From positions 1 to 5,197 of the forward strand of contig CAIVOO010000127.1 in the NCBI GenBank assembly GCA_903907555.1: a stretch of 5,197 nt of DNA, written 5' to 3'. The DNA is from an uncultured archaeon. GTDB lineage: Archaea > Nanobdellota > Nanobdellia > Woesearchaeales > CAIVOO01. Under the pieces are notes generated by a model. The model was not told the origin of the DNA. It saw only the letters and a program-made list of their open reading frames with translations, and made no database searches. A program made the position numbers and the translations under genes. Positions 1 to 4,927 of the stretch are shown here, in pieces; within the stretch, counting starts at the first letter, position 1; each line of letters opens with the position of its first letter.

Positions 1-126
1 ACTTATATGTCTTGGTTTTTTTATGAAAAGTATAAAGGCAAAGATATTTTTGAAAAATCTCGAAAAAGAATTGAAGAGTTAGAGCAGATTGGCAGAGAAG
101 AATTCTATTGGCGTTTGTTTCGTTAG
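1..126 (+). CDS. C-terminal fragment of an unidentified protein
   Basis: Frame 1 is open from the first base to a TAG stop at 124-126, giving the last 41 residues of a gene that begins outside the window. The fragment starts TYMSWFFYEKYKG and ends EEFYWRLFR. It is rich in Lys, Glu and aromatic residues, and the middle (about residues 15-34, KDIFEKSRKRIEELEQIGRE) looks like an amphipathic charged helix. There is no membrane segment or motif I recognise, so I assign no family. The gene converges on the aldolase gene, with 90 bases between the two stop codons. That it is a real gene end is supported by the open frame, the absence of a competing minus-strand ORF here, and a sensible residue composition; 41 codons alone is weak evidence. 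Confidence 0.55.
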   Translation, partial: TYMSWFFYEKYKGKDIFEKSRKRIEELEQIGREEFYWRLFR

Positions 127-216
127 CACAACCACCAGCATTTTAGGGGCGGGTGGCTGGGGGAGACAAACCTTAAATTAATAGATGTTTATTCTATCAA
201 ACAATCTTTAATTCTT
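127..216. other. convergent intergenic region with G-rich tract
   Basis: This is the gap between the 3' ends of the plus-strand fragment and the minus-strand aldolase gene. It contains a G-rich plus-strand run at 146-163 (GGGG, GGG, GG and GGGGG separated by 1-2 bases), striking in such an AT-rich window. Two weak stems are possible: CCACC 132-136 with GGTGG 152-156, or CCAGC 135-139 with GCTGG 156-160. A 5-bp stem ATAGA 181-185 / TCTAT 193-197 lies nearer the aldolase stop. Neither strand shows a long T tract, so no conventional archaeal terminator is evident for either gene. Confidence 0.5.
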
Positions 217-1131
217 CTAACCCTTTCCAGAACTTCCGAACAATTTCATCCTATGTTCAACAACCTTCTGTATCTCGACTTTTGCAGGGCCTAGTATTTT
301 TCTAGGGTCGAACACTCCTTTTTCTTTAGAAAGAACTTCGCGTACGCCTGCGGTAAACGCCAATCTCAAGTCAGTATCAGTATTTATCTTATTTATTCCA
401 TTCTTTACAGCCAGTTTAATCTGCGATTCTGGAACTCCTTCCATTGCGCCGAATTTTCCGCCATACTTTGTCGCTTTCTTCACGATTTCTTTCGGAACTC
501 CAGATGCTCCATGCAGAACCAAAGGCATATTCAATTTCTTCTTTATTTCTTTCAATCTTTTGATATCTAATTTTGCCTTTCCAGCGAATTTGTAAGCTCC
601 GTGCGATGTTCCGATGGCTATAGCAAGAGCATCAACTCCAGTTCTTTTAACAAAATCAACAGCAACTTTAGGATCTGTGAGTATTATCTGCCTTGACGAA
701 ACTTTATCTTCAGCCCCGCCGATAGTCCCAAGCTCTGCCTCTACAGAGACACCTTTCTTGTGAGCCCAGCCAACAACTTTCTTGGTCAGCTTGACATTTG
801 TTTCATAATCATAATGCGAGCCGTCAAACATTACAGAAGTGTATCCGATATCTATGCACTTCTTTATCAGCTTCAAGTCCTTGCCGTGGTCAAGATGTAT
901 AACAACAGGAACTTTCGCCATCTTTGCGGCTGTTCTCATCATTGCGCAGAGCTCTTCCACGCCTGCATATTCAATAGCCCCTTCAGTAGTCTGCACAATC
1001 ACAGGAGACTTCTGCTTTTCAGCAGCAGAAATAATCGCTTCAAGAATCTCCAAATCATTGATGTTGAAAGCTCCGACAGCATAATTCTTTTTATTCGCCT
1101 TGGCCAGCACGCTTTTCAGGTTTGCAAGCAT
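217..1131 (-). CDS. fba: class II fructose-bisphosphate aldolase (IIB-like)
   Basis: Predicted zinc-dependent cytosolic aldolase cleaving fructose 1,6-bisphosphate to DHAP and glyceraldehyde 3-phosphate in glycolysis, or the reverse in gluconeogenesis. At 304 residues it matches the short class IIB/GatY-type enzymes. Visible motifs are HLDHG (79-83) with the likely catalytic Asp81 and zinc ligand His82; VEAELGTIGG (130-139) with the conserved Glu; GTSHG (174-178) with zinc ligand His177; LHGASG (206-211) with zinc ligand His207; and the phosphate-binding INTDTD (249-254). The N-terminus MLANLKSVLAKA is the usual family start. No Shine-Dalgarno precedes the ATG: the upstream bases code for the end of a micro-ORF whose TAA directly abuts this ATG, so initiation is probably coupled. 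Class II enzymes are unusual in archaea, where class IA or the bifunctional FBP aldolase/phosphatase is commoner, which suggests transfer from bacteria. A tagatose-bisphosphate aldolase (GatY/KbaY) is the main alternative and is hard to exclude by motifs. Confidence 0.93.
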   Translation of the reverse strand: MLANLKSVLAKANKKNYAVGAFNINDLEILEAIISAAEKQKSPVIVQTTEGAIEYAGVEELCAMMRTAAKMAKVPVVIHLDHGKDLKLIKKCIDIGYTSVMFDGSHYDYETNVKLTKKVVGWAHKKGVSVEAELGTIGGAEDKVSSRQIILTDPKVAVDFVKRTGVDALAIAIGTSHGAYKFAGKAKLDIKRLKEIKKKLNMPLVLHGASGVPKEIVKKATKYGGKFGAMEGVPESQIKLAVKNGINKINTDTDLRLAFTAGVREVLSKEKGVFDPRKILGPAKVEIQKVVEHRMKLFGSSGKG

Positions 1132-1200
1132 TTAGAATATCAGGAACAGGAAAATAGCTATGCAAAGAACCCAAATCAAATTCTTGAGCACAGGGTCCAT
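1132..1200 (-). CDS. 22-aa hydrophobic micro-ORF, coupled to aldolase
   Basis: A short ORF starts with ATG at 1200-1198 and stops with TAA at 1134-1132. The peptide begins MDPVLKNLIW and ends FLFLIF; residues 8-22 are almost wholly hydrophobic, like one membrane-spanning helix with a short polar N-terminus. Three observations support translation. An unusually strong AGGAGGAGG lies upstream at 1220-1212, 11 bases from the ATG. The TAA is immediately followed by the aldolase ATG with no gap. The aldolase has no ribosome site of its own, so the strong site would otherwise serve nothing nearby. The peptide could be a tiny membrane protein, or its translation could matter only for delivering ribosomes to the aldolase. 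I know of no named family. The spacing is somewhat long, and a 22-codon frame can arise by chance, so confidence is moderate. Confidence 0.6.
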   Translation of the reverse strand: MDPVLKNLIWVLCIAIFLFLIF

Positions 1201-1211
1201 CCCCTTATGTT

Positions 1212-1220
1212 CCTCCTCCT
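1212..1220 (-). promoter_or_regulatory. strong Shine-Dalgarno of the micro-ORF
   Basis: The minus strand reads AGGAGGAGG, followed by 11 bases and then the ATG at 1200. It is the longest anti-16S match I see in the window. It lies about 80 bases from the aldolase start, too far to serve that gene directly, so it points to the micro-ORF as the initiation site of this transcript. Confidence 0.65.
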
Positions 1221-1272
1221 TACCCACTGATCTTCTGTCGTAAACAATCATATAACTGATTTTGTTAAGGGA

Positions 1273-1287
1273 GTTTTTAAAGCTTTC
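1273..1287 (-). promoter_or_regulatory. BRE/TATA-like promoter for micro-ORF and aldolase
   Basis: The minus strand reads GAAAG (1287-1283, BRE-like) directly followed by CTTTAAAAAC (1282-1273, TATA-like). With usual archaeal spacing, transcription would begin near 1250, leaving a leader of about 50 bases before the ATG at 1200. It sits just past the HD gene's stop codon (1288-1290), so the aldolase unit can be expressed independently of the upstream operon. A second AT-rich patch, TTATATGA (about 1255-1248), could be an alternative box with a shorter leader. Confidence 0.45.
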
Positions 1288-1827
1288 TTAAGAAAGAATA
1301 ATTTTAGCGGCTTTATATTTTTCTTTGCAGAGCTCTTTGGCTTCTGGAATCATCTTGTTCCAACTTCTGATTAATTTATCCAGAACCCATCTTTTGCCAT
1401 CTTCCAAACTTAGCCCTTTTTTTGTGTAAACCAAATACAATAAATGTGCGATTGTGTCAAAATGCGTCATTGCATCAGCGCTTGCCACACAATCTGCTTC
1501 CTTTGTTTCTCTTTTTATCTGTTGTTTAACATTTCCTCTGTGAGCAATAATGCAATGTTTCACTTTTTCAATCCTGTCTTTCGGATAATCCAGTTCGAGA
1601 AGTATTTTCTCAGCTTCTTTGGCACCTGTTATATGATGATTATCCTTATCCCCTGTTATTCGTGTAATGTCATGCAGCCACGCGCCTATTTCAGCAATTT
1701 CCTCATCTGCATTCAACTTTTTCGCAAGAATCTTAGAATGTTTAACAACATTGCTGATGTGTGTCCAATCCCATTCATCAGTACATCGTTCCCTGACAAT
1801 ATCCTTAACTTTATCGATTATGCTCAT
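1288..1827 (-). CDS. HD-domain metal-dependent phosphohydrolase
   Basis: A 179-residue single-domain protein of the HD superfamily, which hydrolyses phosphate esters of nucleotides or other small molecules in the cytosol. The metal-binding pattern is visible in order: His23 (in WDWTHISNVVKHS), the paired His52-Asp53 (GAWLHDI), further histidines at 64-65 and at 91 and 96 (HCIIAHR), and Asp118 (VASADAM), the likely last ligand. Architecture and length resemble the bacterial YedJ/YpgQ-type HD hydrolases; there is no sensor, synthetase or membrane part. It is the last gene of the kinase-hydrolase-HD operon. Its ATG overlaps the preceding gene's TGA (ATGA, 4-base overlap), and no ribosome site is visible, so coupled re-initiation is likely. 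Fold and metal chemistry are well supported, but the substrate is unknown. Confidence 0.85.
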   Translation of the reverse strand: MSIIDKVKDIVRERCTDEWDWTHISNVVKHSKILAKKLNADEEIAEIGAWLHDITRITGDKDNHHITGAKEAEKILLELDYPKDRIEKVKHCIIAHRGNVKQQIKRETKEADCVASADAMTHFDTIAHLLYLVYTKKGLSLEDGKRWVLDKLIRSWNKMIPEAKELCKEKYKAAKIILS

Positions 1828-2390
1828 TTTTTTATCATTGCAATTAACTCTTTCAAAGCAACAGGCAGTTTCTTAACCCCGTCGCTTCCTGAGAAGTGCC
1901 CTTTGTTCTTCTCAATTGTTATCTTAGCCCCTAATCTTCTCTTAAATGCTTTTGCATCGCTTAATGGAACGAAATAATCATCTTCTGAGAATATTGCAGC
2001 ATACCTTCCCTTATTCCTTAGCCTGCTAAAATCAATCTTTGTCTTGAGCCATGGTTTTGCTATGTTTTCTTCTGCTTTTGTCTCCAATCCTTTCAAATGG
2101 AACCATCCTGCAACAAATACTGCCCCGCCAATTTTTCCTTTTATCGTCTGCAAATACCTCATTATCGTCTGGCATCCTATGCTGTGACCGACAAAATATG
2201 TGTCTGAATCTGCTTTCTTCACATTCTTTGAAAGAAATCCAACCCATTTCTTAATCTTGGGATTGTCTGCGTCAGGCATTGATAAAACTTTTACCTGAAA
2301 TCCTTTCTTCTGCAGTTCTTTCTTCAGCCATGGGAACCATCCTTCATTTGGAAATCCGCCCCAGCCGTGGACAATGAAAACTCTTTTCAT
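1824..2390 (-). CDS. RBBP9/YdeN-type alpha/beta serine hydrolase
   Basis: A 188-residue small alpha/beta hydrolase of the RBBP9/YdeN type. It opens with strand MKRVFIVHGWGG (HGWGG at 8-12, the oxyanion-side motif). The nucleophile elbow is GHSIG at 68-72 with Ser70. FSEDDYFVP (134-142) carries the acidic triad residue, Asp137 or Asp138, and GHF (164-166) carries His165. All catalytic positions are present and the length is typical, so it should be active on an ester, amide or similar bond; the substrate is unknown for most of this family. There is no signal peptide, so it is probably cytosolic. The ATG at 2390 overlaps the kinase TGA by ATGA, with a GGAAGAG-like site just upstream. Its own TGA overlaps the HD gene start in the same way, which places all three proteins in one translationally coupled unit. 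Confidence 0.87.
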   Translation of the reverse strand: MKRVFIVHGWGGFPNEGWFPWLKKELQKKGFQVKVLSMPDADNPKIKKWVGFLSKNVKKADSDTYFVGHSIGCQTIMRYLQTIKGKIGGAVFVAGWFHLKGLETKAEENIAKPWLKTKIDFSRLRNKGRYAAIFSEDDYFVPLSDAKAFKRRLGAKITIEKNKGHFSGSDGVKKLPVALKELIAMIKK

Positions 2391-3346
2391 ATCTCTTCCT
2401 TAGAAACTTTAGAATTACTTTTATTAATAGCTTGCTCTGCTTCCCTTCTAGTCAGCAGCTTGTTCTTCGCTCCAATATACCGAATAACTGACTCTGATTC
2501 TTCCAATCCAAGTCTAAGAGCGTATTCAATATCCTTTTTCATCATTATTCCTGCAACAAATCCTGCTGCAAATGAATCTCCTGCGCCTGTTGTGTCAGCA
2601 ATCTTGACTTTGTGCGGCTTGATGAAATATTTTGTTATTCCATTGTAAGCATAAGCCCCGTTCTTGCCGTCTGTAATGACAACAATCTTTGCATACTGCT
2701 GCAATTTCTTAAGTCGATTATCAACATTATCCCCGCCAACCAAATATCCTGCTTCCTCTTTATTCAATATCAAAACTGAACATCCATCAATTATCTTTTT
2801 CAGATAATTTAACCCTTTCTTAGCCAGATAACTGCTTGGGTTGAATGCGTAAGGTATTCCTTTTTTCTTCGCTTCCAAAGCAATCCTTTCAGAAGCCTTG
2901 AATGCATGTCCAATCATTGCAGACATATAGATCCATTTAGTATCGAACACATCATTAGAATAATCATACTTGTCATTAACACCTTTATATGCGAATATTG
3001 TCCTGTCCTTCTCAATACCTATCAGAATTACAGAATAGCCAGACATTCCCTTCTCTTTTTGTATTGAATAAGAAACATCTTCCTTTTTGAGCATCTTCAG
3101 TATAATCTCGCCATGCTCATCATCCCCAACAACTCCAGAATAACCTGTTTTAAAGCCTAATCGTGAGAATGCTACAGCAGTATTAGTGCCACCGCCGCCA
3201 GTATCCATGTGAAGATCAGAAATAAGAAGTTTAGCGCCTATAGGATAAACAACATCATGCTCGCCGTGCAGATGGACAATCTTTGGGTGCTCTGTCTTGA
3301 CAAAAACATCAACAGTTGCGCTTCCCACAGTTATTATGTCATGCAT
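2387..3346 (-). CDS. PfkB/ribokinase-family carbohydrate kinase
   Basis: A 319-residue cytosolic kinase transferring phosphate from a nucleotide to a sugar, sugar phosphate or nucleoside. Seen in order: the N-terminal strand DIITVGSATVDVFV; the substrate-lid/glycine motif GGGGTNTAVAFSRLG (50-64); FNPSS (168-172); the NxxE magnesium motif NKEE (195-198); VITDGKNGA near 223-231; and the PfkB signature DTTGAGDSFAAGF (251-263), with GAGD forming the anion hole and Asp257 the catalytic base. Length is typical. Residues about 20-47 (TEHPKIVHLHGEHDV onward) form a longer segment before the glycine motif than in a minimal ribokinase, perhaps a lid. Ribokinase, fructokinase, 6-phosphofructokinase or nucleoside kinase are all possible. 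A class II aldolase downstream makes a phosphofructokinase-like or tagatose-6-phosphate kinase role attractive but unproven. First gene of the operon; no good ribosome site, so the transcript may be leaderless. Confidence 0.9.
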   Translation of the reverse strand: MHDIITVGSATVDVFVKTEHPKIVHLHGEHDVVYPIGAKLLISDLHMDTGGGGTNTAVAFSRLGFKTGYSGVVGDDEHGEIILKMLKKEDVSYSIQKEKGMSGYSVILIGIEKDRTIFAYKGVNDKYDYSNDVFDTKWIYMSAMIGHAFKASERIALEAKKKGIPYAFNPSSYLAKKGLNYLKKIIDGCSVLILNKEEAGYLVGGDNVDNRLKKLQQYAKIVVITDGKNGAYAYNGITKYFIKPHKVKIADTTGAGDSFAAGFVAGIMMKKDIEYALRLGLEESESVIRYIGAKNKLLTRREAEQAINKSNSKVSKEEI

Positions 3347-3362
3347 CTTTTAGCCCCAGAAT

Positions 3363-3388
3363 AAAATTAAAAAAAGAAAAACAAAAAA
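3363..3388 (-). terminator. oligo-T terminator after membrane protein gene
   Basis: On the minus strand, just past the TGA at 3394-3392, come T6 (3388-3383), T5 (3381-3377), T7 (3375-3369) and T4 (3366-3363), broken by single G or C bases and one AA. Archaeal RNA polymerase terminates on such T-rich tracts without needing a hairpin. The same AT stretch (around 3376-3365) is about 25 bases from the kinase ATG, so it may also serve as the TATA region of a leaderless kinase transcript. Confidence 0.55.
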
Positions 3389-3391
3389 TGT

Positions 3392-3751
3392 TCACTGGTC
3401 TTCTGCCAATGAATAAACTGCCTTTATGGCAACAACGATTGTCGCTGGCACAACGAATGTTATCAGCTCAACCAATATCCTGACCAGGTACTGGCCGACA
3501 TACTGGATAGCTCCCAAAAATCCGCTGCCTAATCCTGCAACAATAACCAACACTGCTGTTGCAATCAAGAACTGGTTTGTCTCCCTTGCTGTCACGTTCA
3601 GGAATCCCACAATAAGCCCTAGCACAACAATTGCTGATGTTGCATAAGGTGTGTAGTTTCCCAAAGGAAGCAGGCCAAGAACAATTGCCAGAATAACGCC
3701 GATTAAGAAGGCAAACCTTCCAACCTTTGTTGCTGTATTCTCTTTCTTCAT
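3392..3751 (-). CDS. small four-helix membrane protein, unknown function
   Basis: A 119-residue integral membrane protein. The longest open reading starts at a TTG at 3760, but I place the start at the ATG at 3751-3749: AAGGAGG at 3767-3761 directly abuts the TTG and lies 9 bases from the ATG, the correct distance. After a charged N-terminus (MKKENTATK), hydrophobic helices lie at about 12-30, 36-52, 60-78 and 92-113. A polar link, LNVTARETNQ (51-60), separates helices 2 and 3. There is a GLGSGF glycine turn (73-78) and an acidic C-terminus (AEDQ). No catalytic or transport motif is visible. It resembles the small conserved hypothetical membrane proteins I associate with DPANN archaea, but I cannot name a family. 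It has its own TATA box and an oligo-T tract after it, so it is probably transcribed alone. Confidence 0.8.
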   Translation of the reverse strand: MKKENTATKVGRFAFLIGVILAIVLGLLPLGNYTPYATSAIVVLGLIVGFLNVTARETNQFLIATAVLVIVAGLGSGFLGAIQYVGQYLVRILVELITFVVPATIVVAIKAVYSLAEDQ

Positions 3752-3760
3752 GTTAAACAA

Positions 3761-3767
3761 CCTCCTT
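3761..3767 (-). promoter_or_regulatory. Shine-Dalgarno deciding the membrane protein start
   Basis: The minus strand reads AAGGAGG, then TTGTTTAAC, then ATG. Spacing is 9 bases to the ATG and 0 to the upstream in-frame TTG, so the ATG is the start and the protein is 119 rather than 122 residues. Confidence 0.75.
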
Positions 3768-3805
3768 TAGATTAATATAACCTATAGGAAGGAAATGGCT
3801 GGTTT

Positions 3806-3817
3806 TATTTATAAATA
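3806..3817 (-). promoter_or_regulatory. palindromic TATA box of membrane protein gene
   Basis: TATTTATAAATA is a perfect 12-base palindrome containing a good archaeal TATA box. Transcription would begin near 3785, giving a leader of roughly 35 bases that includes the AAGGAGG site. It lies only 10 bases downstream of the regulator's stop codon (3829-3827). Its half-sites TATTTA/TAAATA match those in the regulator's own promoter at 4794-4809, so it could also be an operator. Confidence 0.6.
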
Positions 3818-3826
3818 TTACGCTTC

Positions 3827-4777
3827 CTAACCTTCATACCTTATGTATATGACATCATATCCTTTTATCAGGTCTGAGTACTTTTCTTTCAGTCCGGACA
3901 TGAATTGAAGAATTTCAGTGTATTTGTCAACTATGATGTCAAATTCAAGCATGTACTTGCTTATTACTTCGCTCATTTTTATGACCTGCATGTTGCTTCT
4001 GATGTGCTCCTTGAACGCTACAAACTTCTCCCTGTCATAAACAAACGGGTCGAGAAGCACTTTGTAATGCTCTTTTTGCAATTTTCTCCAGTCGAGCAGG
4101 GTCCTGTAGCCAGCGATTACTCCCATTTTCTCAAGTTTCTTTATCCTGTTGACAACAGTTTTTGGATCGACTCCTATTTTTGCCGAGGCTGAAACATAAT
4201 TTATCCTTGCCTCATTTTTTATCAGCCCGAGAATCTTTAAGTCAACATCATCTAATTCTTTTGTTTTAATAGTTTTATCATATGATATTTCTAAAAAGTC
4301 CTGCTCTGCTGTTTTTTTATCCAGGAAAATCCTGTACGAGTAATAATTATCCTTAGCCACCATATCAAAATCTGTTTCTATAACATTATCGCCGTAATGC
4401 TCTTCTATGTCAATCATCAGATTGTACATGTCCAGTATGTTATTCTCTTGGATGTAAACTATAAGATCATAGAAGTCATCGACCTGCAGGACTCCTGCGA
4501 CAGACTTGTTTTTCTTCAGGAATTGTATTATCTCAGCCTCTTTTTTTGGGCTTGCGTGGCTTAATTTCATCAGAATCCTGTATTTGTTGTAGGACAGCAA
4601 ATTGTAGTTTATTATCGTGTCAAAACCTTTTATGACTTTGTCCTCAATAAGCTTGTTTAGGTTGTATGAGACAACCTGCTTGCTTGTCTTCAATATTTTT
4701 GCCAGTTCTGTGACGCTTATGCTTCCGTCCCTGCTTAAGTGGTATAATATATCACGTTCAATTTTTTTAAGTTTCAT
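3827..4777 (-). CDS. tandem Lrp/AsnC-like transcriptional regulator
   Basis: A 316-residue DNA-binding protein made of two Lrp/AsnC-like units in one chain. Unit 1 has a winged helix-turn-helix at about 3-56 (IERDILYHLSRDG, then SVTELAKILKTS and VSYNLNKLIEDKVIKGF) and an effector/dimer-type domain at about 62-150. Unit 2 repeats the pattern at about 176-228 (DDVDLKILGLIKNEARINY, then VDPKTVVNRIKKLEKMGVIAGY) with its second effector-type domain at 235-316. Ordinary Lrp proteins are about 150 residues with one HTH, so this is a fused or duplicated form able to make an intramolecular pseudodimer. The two halves have diverged clearly, which argues against a recent duplication. The ligand is unknown. 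The ATG has no Shine-Dalgarno, and the TATA box centre is about 25 bases upstream, so the mRNA is probably leaderless. Likely targets are itself and its flanking genes. Confidence 0.85.
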   Translation of the reverse strand: MKLKKIERDILYHLSRDGSISVTELAKILKTSKQVVSYNLNKLIEDKVIKGFDTIINYNLLSYNKYRILMKLSHASPKKEAEIIQFLKKNKSVAGVLQVDDFYDLIVYIQENNILDMYNLMIDIEEHYGDNVIETDFDMVAKDNYYSYRIFLDKKTAEQDFLEISYDKTIKTKELDDVDLKILGLIKNEARINYVSASAKIGVDPKTVVNRIKKLEKMGVIAGYRTLLDWRKLQKEHYKVLLDPFVYDREKFVAFKEHIRSNMQVIKMSEVISKYMLEFDIIVDKYTEILQFMSGLKEKYSDLIKGYDVIYIRYEG

Positions 4778-4793
4778 ATATAGGACGAATGAC

Positions 4794-4809
4794 TATTTAT
4801 ATATAAATA
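4794..4809 (-). promoter_or_regulatory. palindromic TATA box / possible operator of regulator
   Basis: TATTTATATATAAATA is a perfect 16-base palindrome centred about 25 bases upstream of the regulator's ATG, with AAAGGAA (4817-4811) as a BRE-like element. This spacing predicts a transcript starting at or next to the ATG. Because the box is symmetric it could bind TBP in either direction, or bind a dimeric regulator and so allow autoregulation. Confidence 0.6.
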
Positions 4810-4841
4810 TTTCCTTTTTGTAAAAAAAAGTTTGTAATAAG

Positions 4842-4850
4842 TTTTATTAT
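4842..4850 (+). promoter_or_regulatory. possible TATA box for the rightward gene
   Basis: TTTTATTAT, preceded by AATAAG, is the best TATA-like stretch between the divergent genes for plus-strand transcription. It would give a start near 4873 and a leader of about 55 bases before the ATG at 4928. The region is AT-rich throughout, so the assignment is tentative, and the symmetric box at 4794-4809 is an alternative. Confidence 0.3.
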
Positions 4851-4859
4851 TAGGTTACG

Positions 4860-4882
4860 ATTATTACTGTTTAGTGAATAAT
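4860..4882 (+). other. hairpin in the leader of the rightward gene
   Basis: ATTATTACT (4860-4868) can pair with AGT/AATAAT (4873-4875 and 4877-4882) around a GTTT loop with one bulged G at 4876, a stem of nine AT-rich pairs. A competing seven-base pairing is possible between GTAATAA (4834-4840) and TTATTAC (4861-4867). It could be a leader structure or an operator, but AT-rich DNA produces such stems by chance. Confidence 0.3.
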
Positions 4883-4917
4883 AGTTTTGGGGTTGGATGA
4901 TAATATTGTTGGGTAAA

Positions 4918-4923
4918 AGGTGA
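4918..4923 (+). promoter_or_regulatory. GGTGA ribosome binding site
   Basis: AGGTGA followed by four A bases and then the ATG at 4928 is a classic archaeal GGTGA site. It fixes the start of the gene running off the right edge. Confidence 0.75.
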
Positions 4924-4927
4924 AAAA

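Noticed and set aside
131..163. Hairpin terminator for the upstream gene
   Set aside because: The available stems are only five pairs and are not followed by a T tract, so I describe the tract but do not call a terminator.
760..1230. Plus-strand open frame of 156 codons across the aldolase 5' end
   Set aside because: It is antisense to a clear class II aldolase with intact motifs; its composition (runs of His, Cys, Ser, Phe) is typical of a reverse-strand shadow and it has no ribosome site.
1444..1977. Plus-strand open frame of 177 codons, Phe/Cys/Ile-rich
   Set aside because: It runs antisense to the HD and serine hydrolase genes, both of which keep all catalytic motifs, and has no domain of its own.
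2032..2247. Minus-strand 71-codon frame inside the serine hydrolase gene
   Set aside because: It is an out-of-frame overlap within a gene whose triad is intact and has no independent start signal.
3752..3760. TTG start giving a 122-residue membrane protein
   Set aside because: The AAGGAGG site directly abuts the TTG, leaving no spacer, while the ATG nine bases on is ideally placed.
4889..4905. Possible C/D-box RNA (a GGATGAT-like C box near 4894)
   Set aside because: The C box has a mismatch and no CTGA D box follows at a usable distance.
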